Below are positions 13,186-24,440 of a stretch of 64,000 nucleotides of DNA, piece after piece. Below the pieces are notes generated by a model. That model saw nothing but the letters and a program-made list of their open reading frames with translations. It did no database searches and had not been told where the DNA came from. The position numbers were made by a program, and so were the translations under genes. The stretch is from the NCBI GenBank assembly GCA_022835595.1, contig BQUP01000006.1, positions 682,001 through 746,000 of the forward strand, given 5' to 3'. The DNA is from Cystobasidium ongulense (Eukaryota; Basidiomycota; Cystobasidiomycetes; Cystobasidiales; Cystobasidiaceae). Positions within the stretch are counted from its first letter, which is position 1; every line of letters begins with the position of its first letter.

Positions 13186-13829
13186 TCAATTATTGTAATG
13201 GTAAAAGATACCAAGAGCTACCACAAGGACGAGAACAACGAAGACCAGGAAAGTTGGAAGGATGTAAGATCCGTAGCACTTGATCTCGGCGATCAAACAC
13301 TCTCGAGTAACTTTCGGTAGTCCAGGCTGTCTTTCTCCAAGCGCGTTTTCTTCATCTTGTATATAAGGGTAGTTCTGTCTGTCGTGAACATTCGCCTTGC
13401 CGCCGAATAGGCGACTGAAGAAAGGGTATTCGTGCTGGTCACTTGGGCTACCGGCCTCTCGCCAAGGTGCTAGGGAGATCAGCTTGTTAGCTTACAAGGC
13501 GGTTTATAAGCATGATTGGTCTCCAACTCACTGCCGGTCGGTACCGGAAAGCTTGTATACACTTTCGAATCTTCTCTGCGTGGGTCATAGGGTCGCTTGC
13601 CGTAGCCACGTTGACGATCGGCAGGACTTACAAGCGTTGCGTCGCTCGCAGATGCGTCGCTTGGAGAATGATCATCGGAAACCCCGCCCGAGAAGCCATA
13701 GCTTTGCTGTCTTTCAAATCCTGAGGTCTCGTTGTGACCAGGAAAGCGGATTGCCGGTGGTCCAAGCCGATGACGCTGCGATACTGCCGTTGGAGTATGC
13801 AGCAGCGGCGAGGTTTCACTTGCGTTCAT
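13186..13829 (-). CDS. Small single-pass membrane protein with N-terminal acidic dileucine motif
   Basis: Two exons (13829-13532, 13469-13186) give 193 residues, and the join keeps one frame to the TGA. The protein begins MNASETSPLLHTP, which contains an ExxxLL sorting signal within the first ten residues. The middle is polar and rich in Ser, Asp, Arg and Tyr. One strong hydrophobic segment lies near the C-terminus (ILPTFLVFVVLVLVVALGIF), followed by only a few residues (YHYNN). This would place most of the protein in the cytosol. Acidic dileucine signals are known to be read by AP-3 and GGA adaptors for vacuolar delivery, so a vacuolar or endosomal membrane location is inferred. I do not recognise the family. 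Confidence 0.75.
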
Positions 13830-14082
13830 GGCTGTAATATGATGGCTATAGCGGCATTTGATGCAGTGTGCCAGTCGCCATGCTCCTGCTATACGCGATA
13901 GCTGCCTTGCCAGCTGGCATAAAAGCAAGAAATCCTGGCGATCATCGCTTTGGTTGTGACCACTCCGCGGCCGATCAATATATGCAGGCACTTGTTTCTT
14001 ATACATCTTTCTTCAAGGCACATCGACAAGAAAATCAAGCAGGAAAGCAATTACATCGAGCAAGTTGACAGTGTGGAGTTGA

Positions 14083-16067
14083 CTACCTCATGCTTTCCTT
14101 TAGACTTTCAGCAACTCTTGCTAAAGTAGCAGCAACATCTGCCAAAGCTCTAGCAGTGTCAAGCGTGCTCTCTGACTTTCCAGACATGACTTGCGACAAT
14201 ATCGACCCAGCGTCTTTGCAGCCAAGCGAAGCTGAAACTCGCGTCGACTCGCCCTTGTGTGATTTCTGGCCAGATGCTGCTGGGCTCGGTGACCTGTAGG
14301 CGCTTTGTCGCCTTTGCTGAGCTTGGTCGACCGCACTGTGAGGGATCAAGTGACTTCCAACATTACCATGTAACGGAGCGATGTAGCGCATACGGTTAGG
14401 TGCTGAATCTCCACTTCCGCTTGTACTAGAATCGGCAGAATCTGTACGAGCTCGCTTAACATCGGCGGCTCTAACCGCATTCTCTGAAGAATCATGTGGA
14501 AAACGAAGCCGTGGAAGAATTTGCGGTAAGTCATGATTCTGCATGCGGTAAGATGAAGCATCTTCGGCTGCGCTGCGCTTTAAGCCTTGCGGGACCCGGT
14601 CGTACGCTCTCAAGTCAGGTGGTGAGACCGATGCTTTGCGGTAGGCTACCGCACTACTACCCTGGTATATGAGCCTTCGTTCGAATTCACGAGACAAGGC
14701 TTCAGTTCTGCTACCACTGTCAGAACGAATGAAACTTTCGCGAATCGGCGAAGGGAATGGTCTGTTCCCAGTCGAGGAATAGTCTGCATAATCTGGCAGC
14801 TCGCGTCTTGGCTGATGGACGCGTGGATTCGCAGCCGGATAAGGCTGCTCCAGATACCGTAGTCTATTGGAAGTAGCTCTGTCAACAGTATCACTTCCCG
14901 CGACTCGCTCAGATGCCACCGAGTGTGGACGAACGAGCTCATCGCGATTAAAGTTCACTGATAGCGAAGAGCGAGTGCCCATAGAGTCATTGGAAGGTGC
15001 TCGTCGAGGGGAAAAGATCGGCGGAGGAATATAGACCCTTGGAGACATCGGAGGTCGTTCAGTCTCGGTCCAGCTAGCAGATTTCTGTTGCATGAATGGC
15101 CTGACAGGGTATCGATAGACTACATTAGTAGCCCTTGCCCTTTCCTTTTGCTGCTCGTACTTTACGTCAGAAGCTCCTTTGTTTGTTGAATGGTCTTGAT
15201 ATCGCAATGTTGCAGATTGTGGCTTGCGTTCCCTTTCTTTATAGTCGATTCGTGGACTGTGGCTACCATCCTCCTTTCTATCGTTTCGCCCTCTTCGACC
15301 CAAGGGAGACGCAAGAACTCTGGCAGAGCGGTAGTAAGGATGGGAGCTGGGTAGACCACGAGCAGAAGAGGATGTTTCTGCAACTGCAGAATTTTTCCCG
15401 GTTACTGGCGTCTTGATAGCTGCTTTGGAAAGCGGCGCAGGTAGATGGATATCGGACTTGCCCTTGTTCCGGCGCATCATCAAAAGCATTGCGACTCCTT
15501 GATCTGCATCGGCGGGCTGATCAGGGCTGGGTTTGGGTTCAGGAGGTCCGTCTTCACCTGTGTGATCTATCACTGCCGGGCCTGAGTCTCGGTAGAGTAG
15601 GGCGGCTTGCAAAGTGATTTTAACTGGCTCTACATTGTTACGAGGCTGATCAATCCGTCTTTCTGGCTCGCTTAGCGATCTGTGAATGAGACAGACACGT
15701 GTTTGGAGTCAGAGGAACGGCCAACCAATTGAGTACGTGGGAGGTAGAGCGCACTGGCGGAGAAAACGTACCTTTCGATCTGTATAGATTCCCGTGGTAT
15801 GACTGGATACGTGCTTTCAGTCTTAGCTCCAGGTGCTTGTGTTTCATCTCGCCCTTTGCGGGGCTCGACTTGGGTTGGCAACGAGCCTTCAGACGATCTT
15901 TTGATGTCGCCACTTCGCTGTGTGTCAACCACGTCCTCCTGGGGAGAGGCTGTATCATGCTGTGTAACGCGAGGACTGCGGGACGACGCATTTACGGGTA
16001 ATTGTGGCGACGATGAGGGTGAAGTCGTACGTGGTTCCTTCACACAACTCAAGTGGTCGATATTCAT
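14083..16067 (-). CDS. Large disordered protein, unrecognised
   Basis: Two exons (16067-15772, 15679-14083) encode 630 residues. The ATG at 16067 begins MNIDHLSCVKEP. An in-frame ATG at 16094 would add nine residues. The protein is almost entirely low complexity and rich in Ser, Arg, Pro and Gln, with many SP and RSxS sites that look like kinase targets. The only ordered-looking parts are a short patch at the exon join (VEPVKITLQAALLYRD) and a C-terminal amphipathic helix (TARALADVAATLARVAESL). No catalytic, zinc or membrane motif was seen, so no function is assigned. The two exons fit by phase and by continuous composition. Confidence 0.65.
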
Positions 16068-17611
16068 GGCGCTTGTAAGGGCACTTACTTGCATCGTCAA
16101 GCTTCAAGTCAGGTTGGAGATGATTGTCCCGAATGGTTTCGAGGAGGCTGTCCTATCGAGTGGAAGTGGGTGAGTCTGAAATATGAACTGTCGAAGGAAA
16201 GAAGAGCTGCTGAAAGGTAGTTATGAATGTGTATGAACAAGTTCAAGGTTGGAGCGTTCTGATAGAGTAGTATATTTACCAGATTGTTAGAAAAGCAAAA
16301 AGCGTTTACGGGCGCTGTCAGCGAAGCGGGATAAACAGCTTCACAACAGTGAAAAGATAATCCTGTGTATGTATCAAAGGACTATGGGTTTGCGGCCGGT
16401 GTATAAGGGGGCTTCGGGTCGCGTACATACGGGATAGCCATGACTGTTCAGCCGTTTACCTAAGTCGGCCAGTGGAGATAGCTGTTTCCCCTGCGTAGAA
16501 CAAGTCCTCTCGTCAGACCCCACTACAGATAACCCCGCCACGAATAGTGTGCAGGGCGACATCTGCGTGAAAGTAATTAAGTTAGATCCAGGGCAGACAA
16601 AGGCATCGAGACTCGCTGGCACCCTGCACTGTCGCCAAGCAGGGCTACAATATGGTTTGCAGGTCTGCTGCGTCGTAAAGTAATCTGTAGGAGATTTGGC
16701 GCTGCAAACCATACTGTAGCCTTGCTTGCCGACTAAATTGCATGACAGATATAGTATGTTTCTGTCACAGTAATGGTTATCTCAGTCTTGCGGTAACATT
16801 TTACCAGCTGTTGGAAATGGAACGGCTGTTTGTGTACTATCATTATACGTATTCAGCACTTATCTCAACTGTACTGGCTGACCCGCTCCCGTCAGGTATT
16901 GTTTGCTTTGTGATATTGCTGTTGTCGGCGTTCCATGTCTCTCGTTGAGGCTTATTACAGCATGATTGTCTGCTTTACGAGGGTTGAGGCACCAGTTGTA
17001 TAGCTGCCGGCTATACAGCCCAGCTCTTTCCAGTCCTTTGAAGAATAGAGACGGCCGCACCCGGCAGCAAAAGGACAGCGGGTAGTCAGACTAGTGCGAT
17101 GTACATGTTTGGTTGATCTGAAAGGCAGCCAGACCAAAGAGATGGCACTGCAAAGGAAAGAAAGCTCGTGACTTTGTGAGATTCGGATCACGACGGGAAA
17201 AAGAGAGGCACGTGAGGCGCTGGCTGTTCGCGGGCTGGCTGGCTGGAGTGTTGACTGGTAGAGTTGGACGAAGCGGGAGAGGGAGCTCGCGCGAGCCCCA
17301 TTCCCGCACCATCTCAACCATCCTTATCAAGCTTCCATCCATATCAACCTCGCTTGTCTTTGAATTCGTTTTGCCGGCCTCTGCAGTTCTCGATTGGGAA
17401 GAAAGGCAGCGCACTCAATTGGCCACCTGCAGGATAATCTCGCCCGCCGCTTCAGGCCGCTTGACTTTGAACCAACCGTCCCGTCGAAGCATTGCAAGAG
17501 TATACCTCAGGTGAGCCTGCACACTTCTCTACGACATCCAAACCACACCTGCTGAGCCTCCCGCGCTGTTTCCCGCTTCGTCCCATCCAGAAATCTTCAC
17601 TTGCTACCACC
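16068..17611. other. Divergent promoter region with a hairpin, upstream of GLN1
   Basis: About 1.5 kb between two divergently transcribed genes. It holds the promoters and leaders of both and a long imperfect hairpin at 16631-16733, listed separately. Short open frames in it (for example 16374-16712 on the minus strand) have no recognisable content. Confidence 0.5.
16631..16733. repeat. Long imperfect inverted repeat (hairpin)
   Basis: The arms 16631-16662 and 16702-16733 pair over 32 positions with about three mismatches, around a 39-base loop. The inner arm begins CAAGCAGGGCTACAATATGG and its partner ends CTGTAGCCTTGCTTG. Such a structure may be a MITE remnant, a small hairpin RNA, or part of a long 5' leader. 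No coding frame explains it. Confidence 0.85.
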
Positions 17612-19339
17612 ATGTCTCTCTCACAATCCGTCCACCACCCCGAATACTTGCGAAAGTACCTAGAACTACCATCTGCCAATGGAGAGGTGCAAGCAGAGTA
17701 TGTTTGGCTGGATGCTGATGGTGGATTGAGGTAAGCTAGCTCTTTAGAAAAAGCCTTGCGAGCTCGCTGTGTCTTGTTGGGAGACTCCAGTGCATAGCCG
17801 GGCTGGAGAAGTAGCTCTTTCGCCCAGAAGCATGACTGACGCTTGCAAACACTTCTCGCACCTGCGTAAATAGATGCAAAACCACTGTGAGTGCCTTTCT
17901 TCCCATTTCCACATCTTCCCGTCCCGCTACATCCTTATCAGTTGGGTGAATGCTGCACGGCCCCGGCCTGCTCCTGCATTACGCAAAATTTACCGAAAGC
18001 CGGAATGGCACAACTGCAAAGCATGGCTTGGGGCGGGAAGAACTTCATAGTATGCAACAAGTCCACAGCTGACATGCATCCTTCGCAAAGACCTGCGACA
18101 AGGCTTCCATGAACGTCGAAGATTACAAGGAGTGGAACTTCGACGGCTCTTCTACCGGTCAAGCCGAGGGTCACGACTCTGATGTCTACCTACGACCTGC
18201 CGCCGTCTTCCGTGATCCTTTCAGAGGTGGAGAGTGCGTAAACACTACTTCTGCGATGCCATCTTCCTACTTGGGCTGACCTCTTGACTTCTTCCTTTCA
18301 CCTGCAGCAATGTCCTCGTTCTCGCTGAGTGCTATTCTTCCGAGGGTATCCCAGTCAAGTCAAATCACAGGTAAGCTCCACTCTGCCTCACTAAGAGGTC
18401 TACAGGAGCTATTGGAATCTTTCGGCTAAATTACATCTTGTCATCGCCACAGATACTCGTGCAAGAAGGCTATGGACGCATGCGCTTCCCACAAGCCATG
18501 GTTCGGCATCGAGCAAGAATACACTCTTTTCAACAACGATGGTGCTCCTTACGGATGGCCAAAGGGTGGTTTCCCAGGTCCTCAAGGCCCATACTACTGC
18601 GGTGTCGGTAAGTGCAAGCCATCTGCAGTGTACTGCTCATTGAAACAGAGTGTTGACCTTGCGTACTGTCTGCAGGAGCCGGCAAGGTCTTCGCCCGTGA
18701 TGCCATCGAGGCACACTACAGAGCCTGCTTGTACGCTGGCGTCAAGATCTCCGGTATTAATGCCGAAGTCATGCCTTCCCAATGGGAGTTCCAAGTTGGA
18801 CCCTGCCTCGGTATCGAGATGGGAGACCATCTCACTATGGCCCGATTCCTCCTTTTCCGCGTTTGCGAAGAATGGGGTATCAAGGTTTCTTTCCACCCCA
18901 AGCCCCTCAAGGGAGAGTGGAACGGAGCTGGTTGCCACACCAACTTCTCTACCGAATTGATGAGAGAAGAAGGTGGTTTGAAACATATTGAAGAGGCCAT
19001 CGAGAAGATGAGCAAGAGACACATGGAACACATTGCCGTCTACGGTGATGATAATGACCTACGTCTTACTGGACGACATGAGACAGGACATATTGGTAAC
19101 TTCTCCTCAGGTGTTGCCAATCGCGGTGCCTCCATCCGAATTCCCCGATCCGTTTCCGCTCAAAAGAAGGGTTACTTCGAGGACAGGTAAGTTCTATAGC
19201 TCTTTACTGTGTCATTTGCGTTTGAAGCACCCTTCCTGACTTGGCCTTTTTCATTTTTCCTTATAGACGACCCGCTTCCAACATTGACCCTTATGAGGTC
19301 ACGGAAATTGTCGTCCGCACCACTCTCCTCAACGAGTAA
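17612..19339 (+). CDS. GLN1: Glutamine synthetase (eukaryotic type II)
   Basis: Seven exons (17612-17730, 17874-17886, 18091-18233, 18308-18370, 18453-18607, 18676-19186, 19267-19339) give 358 residues, the usual fungal length. The second exon is only 13 bases. The enzyme joins ammonium to glutamate using ATP, in the cytosol. Family motifs are intact: [11 protein letters not shown] in the beta-grasp region, the metal-binding [20 protein letters not shown], the ATP-site [15 protein letters not shown] and [10 protein letters not shown]. It is normally regulated by nitrogen source. The adjacent TRM10 lies on the same strand and is unrelated. Confidence 0.98.
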
Positions 19340-19983
19340 ACGCTTGGGCTAGATTGTCCCATGCGAAGCATAGCAGCAAGAGGGATGGATTCGGAAACAA
19401 ATCGGTCCGCCACAACACACCGCCTGCCCGGCATTCAGTCTTGTTTATATCCGAATTCTTTTTTCTCAGATACTGCACACAACCAATCATACTTCCTTGC
19501 CCTCCTTTCCCCAAGAGACGTTTCTCCAAGCCTTTACACTTTACGAAAACCTGGTACACCAAGATAAATCAGTCAAAAATTTCCAAGGTAGTATCACAGT
19601 AGTTGGCAATCAAGAGGTCTTGCGATAGCTCTTTCTCTTCCCCTCTTTCAATAGTCTATAGGATTCATTGCTTTTTCTCCGGTCTCCTTCCTGCTGTCGT
19701 GTCACCAGGTCTCACTCTTCCTTTACCCACTGTTTCCATCTCTGCTTTTTGGGATACATTGCAAACAAATCAACACCTTTTCATGCTTACAATCGCGTTC
19801 ACTAGCCTTGCTCTTGCAAGCCGAGGATTGCGCTTGCCTCTGCTGTGATACTAAGCTGCCTGTCTGAGAGTGGCTCGCAACTGTCTTGTCGCACGTGATA
19901 CAAAGCTTCTGACCGCCGGTGCAGTGGGCAAGCTGAAGCGAAGTCCTGCTTGACCTCTTGCATACCAGCACATCTGGGTTTCG
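19340..19983. other. Intergenic region GLN1 to TRM10
   Basis: 644 bases that should contain the GLN1 3' UTR and the TRM10 promoter. The first half is T-rich. I see no gene or repeat in it. Confidence 0.5.
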
Positions 19984-21384
19984 ATGGCTGTGGAACATGT
20001 CGACGCTGCATTGGAGCCTATGGCTCACGCTGCGGACTCTCTAGCAAGCACATCCTCCGCAGTGCTAAACACCGTCACTTCTGCACTGGACGAAAGTGGG
20101 CAGCATGCTTCCGAAGCTGCAGCCGACGGTCTTGACATCAATGAGCAAAGCACACCAGGAGCGATAGACGCAACATCAGCAGCTGATCAGACGCTCTCAA
20201 AGTCAAAACAGCGCAAATTGGCAAGGCAAGAACGTTTAGCAGCCTCTAAACCAGAACGACGCGCCAAAGAAAGAGCAGCAAAAAAAGAAAAGTTGGCTGA
20301 AAAAAGACGTCGAGTCGAAGAAGAAGGTGCTGATCCTTACGAGATTGGATTAGCAAAGAAGAAGAGACCTAGAAAAGGGGATAATTTTAATGCTAATGTC
20401 ATTGTTGACTTGGGATTCGACGATAAAATGTCTGAAAAGGTATGCTCGATCATCATTGTATATCGCTGGCTCTGGAGAGCTGGTGTAAGATTCTTTGTAC
20501 TAGTGAGCTAACGATGCCTCACACAGGATATCAAATCCATGTCTACGCAGCTAGCTCATGTTTACAATGTCAATCGCAATGCCGTACATTCCGTCAACGT
20601 AATCTTCACACCTTTGGAAGGTCAACTCAAGCAAAGAATGGTCGAAGGTAGAAAGGGTGACTATCTGCGATGGAAAGGTCTACAAGTGTACGACAAGCCA
20701 ATTGAAGACTTGTGGTCGGCGAATGGAACAATCTCAGCCAAAGTAGACGAAATTGAAAAGGAGTCAGAAGCATCGACAAGTACACAAGATAACGCTGAAA
20801 TGCATCGCGCGGAACCCTCTATACGCAAAGAGGATGTGATCTACTTGACTGCAGACTCCAAGAATGTTCTGACAACCCTCGACGAAGGGAAAACGTACAT
20901 TGTCGGCGGCATAGTGGATCATAATAAGTACAAGGTATGGCTGTACCGACTCAGCAGCATCAATTAGCGATTGCTAATCGCGCATATTACCCAGAATCTC
21001 TGCCTGGGAGTCGCACAGAACCTGGGTATCGGTCATGCCGCACTTCCTATTAGTCAATATATCGAGTTAGCAACTCGAAAAGTCCTTACTGTGAACCAAT
21101 GTTTTGAGATCATGTCCAAGTGGTAAGCAAGATCGCACATGTGCTGAGTCTGCATTAGCTTATTATCAGAATTGGTCTTCTTTCGTCGTCTTTACAGGCT
21201 AGAATACCGGGATTGGGAGAAGGCTTTCTGTGAAGTGATTCCAAAACGCAAATTCGATAAAGTCAATGAGAGCCGTCCGGACTCGCCAGCCCTAATCTTT
21301 GAAGATGAAGGGAGTACGGAAGACATACCAAGTGGTGATAACCTAAGGGACAAGGAAGAGGATCAAAGTGCCTGTGTCGCTTGA
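19984..21384 (+). CDS. TRM10: tRNA (guanine-9-N1)-methyltransferase
   Basis: Four exons (19984-20439, 20527-20934, 20995-21122, 21198-21384) encode 392 residues. An acidic N-terminus of about 75 residues is followed by a very basic Lys/Arg stretch. The SPOUT methyltransferase domain contains VIVDLGFDDKMSEKDIKSM, VIYLTADSKNVL, YIVGGIVDHNKYKNLC, HAALPISQYI and KVLTVNQCFEIM. These are the SAM-knot signatures of Trm10, which makes m1G at position 9 of tRNAs. The last residues after the domain are acidic and variable. The conserved GIVDHNKYKN spans the second intron, which supports that splice. Confidence 0.96.
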
Positions 21385-21831
21385 GAGCCCGAGAAGGCGG
21401 AGGCTCAAGTCGAGGTGGAAACAGCAAACCCATGAGATCCGTCTCAAGCGATGATGCAGCGACATTTGGCAACCAGATCAGAACAGCACCCTCAGGTACA
21501 CATTTGCGTTTGACAAGCATACTACACTTCAAGCAGAAGACTGCCGCCGACAATTCTTCCAGAGCCTTACAATGTCTATCCAATGCGGCATTTCCTTTAA
21601 ACCAAAGTGTACATTTGCACTTCCCTGTCAAGGGGATACGTACATCTATGGAGAGCTTCAGTGTTGCTCCTCGTCTATCCTCGGACAGGCGCAGCCCGAC
21701 TGCTGTTGAGTGCAGCAGCATGTCTCGGCATGTTCGAGATTATACAGGCCACCCTTGGCTCTGCATTGTTTACACCTTGAGCGCCATCCGATCTAGTACA
21801 CTATTTAACAGTCGTCTCAATCTCCAATTTA
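21385..21831. other. Convergent region with an unexplained Cys-rich minus-strand frame
   Basis: Region between the TRM10 stop and the stop of the MFS gene. The minus strand around 21390-21720 reads several cysteine pairs (GKCKCTLWF, FCLKCSMLVKRKC), and just upstream in another frame CKQCRAKGG. I could not assemble a convincing gene, so it is listed as unexplained sequence. Confidence 0.4.
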
Positions 21832-23840
21832 TTACTCTTCGCTTGTTGTGGCCTCCGCTGCTACGACCTTGGTCCTTTTCGAAGGTTTAGGGAATTTCCA
21901 GATCACCATGGGGATGGACAGAAGGAAGAAAACCTCGGAAATAGCGACTACGGTATAAAAACCGTTCTTGATACCCATTCCTTGAAGAAGCTGTCCGCTC
22001 GCGATGGGCCCTACGAAACTGCCCAAGCTGAAGGCAATGTTGAACATGCTGTAATTTAATTCAGGTGAGCATGTTTTGGTAATCAGGAAGACGGAAATTA
22101 ACTACCTGAAGGAATGAGCGTATCCAAGACCAGGCGTTTCGGTCGTGATTTGCGCCAAATCGATGCTGATTCCCGGCATTTGTATGGCTACCAGGCCACC
22201 TGGGGAAAGTATTGAATCAGTCTGGCGGCTGCAGATAACCAGTCGAATCTGATCTTACCATTAAAAGCCAGCACTGCACAGAATGCGACCAGATTCATGC
22301 TATCGATGCAAAGGAATGGCTGCACGATGCAGAAGCCGATCAAAGCAACGAGTACGATGTATTTTTGCCCATATTTGTCTGTGATCCATCCGGCAATTGG
22401 CGAGCATATAAGAGCGGGTACCCCGTTGGCGATGAAGACCAGACCAGCTCCTTGCGAGTTAAGGCCATAACGCTTAACACGATATACTGGATCAGATTTG
22501 CTACGGACGAAGAGGCATTTAGAACTCACGTCTTTCAGCTTGAGGGTCAATGCGCCATCCAGAATTCCTCCCATGTAAATGCCGACTGAGAAGGAAATGA
22601 GCATTGATGTTAGAGCTCTTGTATTGTAACAGAGGCCGAGGAATGCCATGGTAGAGCTTGGTTTCGGACTGCCATCATCAGGAACAACAACAGGTGCCGG
22701 AATGTCGTCGTCTGCGGCCAGCTTCCATTTCACTGCCTTCTTCGGCTCAATCATGACAAGGCGCAATATAGCGTCCACCACAACCTGAAAATGTGGAGCG
22801 GATGCATAAGCTTCTGGTGTTCGCATGGATTATCCCCCTCTTCGACTCACAATGGCTATACTGAATATCCAGGGAGCGTAGTAGCCGAGTTGTTGATAAA
22901 GGGCACCTCCGATGGGCGGTCTTTGAAACCGCATTGTCAGCCAATGAGGGCAGAGACAGGGACTCCCAATGCAATAGCTTACCCGGAAAAGCCTCCCAGC
23001 GATAAGCCTACCATCACATTGCCCATAGCGAGAGCAAGTCTCTCTTCCGGAACGCAATCCGCCAAGAGCGCAAGGCCGATAGTCCAAATGCCTGTTCCGC
23101 TTACACCTTGTAATATCCGGGAGATAAGTAATAGTGTGAATGTTTTGCTGAGCATGAACATAACAAGCGATCCTGCCATGAAAGCAAGAGCTGTTACACA
23201 GCGCACATTCAGCCTATATCTGTTGAATCAAAATGTGGCGACAACTTACAAAGCAAGAGCGGCCCTTGTCGATTCTTTACTTTCTCTCCCAAGTAGCCGA
23301 TAAAAGGTGAGGATACGATAAGACCACCGGCATAGGCTGCAGCATAACATGCTGTCAGTCTTGGTTGCTGAAATATCATGAAAAGAGGGCTCACCCGCCA
23401 CGAGCCATCCCGTGAGTGATTCTACATCACTGTAACCCAGGTGTTCCAGTCTGAAAGGGATAACAGGAGCAGCGATGCCGTATACTGAGTGCCGTCAAAA
23501 GGGTCAGTCGGCTGAAAGAGGTACAAGTTAGAACGCAGAATCGCTTACTGCAAAGATCGACGAAGACGCCAAAGCCAACGCAGAGCTGGATGAGCCATTC
23601 TGAGCTTCTGGTGTTTAGCAAGAGTGGCTGTTTCCCCCGCCTGGGATCCAATCTGGAGTACCATTTTGTAGTTTGAGCCGAAGTGGCTTCAGGTTGCCGC
23701 TTTCTTCGGTCAGCATTGTCTGCGGTTTGCAAGGCATGGTCGCGATTCTGTGGATCGTGAACCGCGGGTGTATCCGCAAGTGCTTTCTCTGGATCTCGCA
23801 CTTGACTAAGGCCACTCTCGCTGCCAGCTGAGGTCGTCAT
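21832..23840 (-). CDS. MFS drug/amine-type transporter (DHA1 or vesicular amine transporter-like)
   Basis: A multi-exon minus-strand gene with its ATG at 23840 and stop at 21832. The cytosolic N-terminus of about 80 residues is polar. Hydrophobic blocks then follow in the order of a 12-TM MFS protein: TM1 near FGVFVDLC, then the loop-2-3 motif GYLGEKVKNRQG, RILQGVSGTGIWTIGLALL in TM4, and the central loop near VKWKLAADDDI. The repeated motif GWITDKYGQKYIV follows TM8, and FSLGSFVGPIASGQLLQG lies in TM11. Introns interrupt nearly every loop and several exon limits were not fixed. The TM4 and TM11 motifs resemble proton antiporters of the DHA1/vesicular amine group. The substrate cannot be inferred. 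Confidence 0.85.
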
Positions 23841-24440
23841 TCTATAATTTTGATAAGATCTAGTATGTGGCTGCTGAGTCGATCAGGTGCACCTTTGCAT
23901 GCGAAGGTTACAGAGTGCCCGGTTGTGGGAGGCGAGGATGATTCTTATGCGAGAGGATGCAAAGAACAGAAAAGCTTGGCCTTGTCCGCCATCACGATTC
24001 GCGGTTGAAATGTTTCAAAGGGGTGCGTCGCGAGAGATGTTCGTTACGAGCCTCCACCCGCTGTGTGGACGCTTGCCGGCGGATGCGCTTCGCGTCGCTT
24101 AAGCTGACTTCCCACAACCCCAAATCTCGCTTTACTGAACAAGCTTCGGCACGACACCAAGTGCTTGTAATCCTGCACCCAGACAGACTCAGTCATGCAC
24201 GCAGCTGCTGAGAGCTGAGAGCACGGCTTGATACACGAGCGGCCACCAACTTCAAGACTGCGCGACTGCGAGCTTTGAAGGATTGAAATGCGATATCGAC
24301 GGGGCAGACAGAGCAGTCAGGATGGATACGGTATTCTATGGATTCACACAAGCTAACGAAGGCCAACTGTATATATACAAGCTGCAATACCGCTCGACAT
24401 ATAAATGCTTTAGAAGTTGAAATAAGCGAATTCCTTGGCT
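23841..24440. other. Promoter region of the MFS gene
   Basis: 600 bases upstream of the MFS start and downstream of the next minus-strand gene. Nothing else is recognised. Confidence 0.45.

Noticed and set aside
16374-16712. Minus-strand open frame of about 110 codons
   Set aside because: No motif, odd composition, and it ends inside the hairpin at 16631-16733. Most likely chance.
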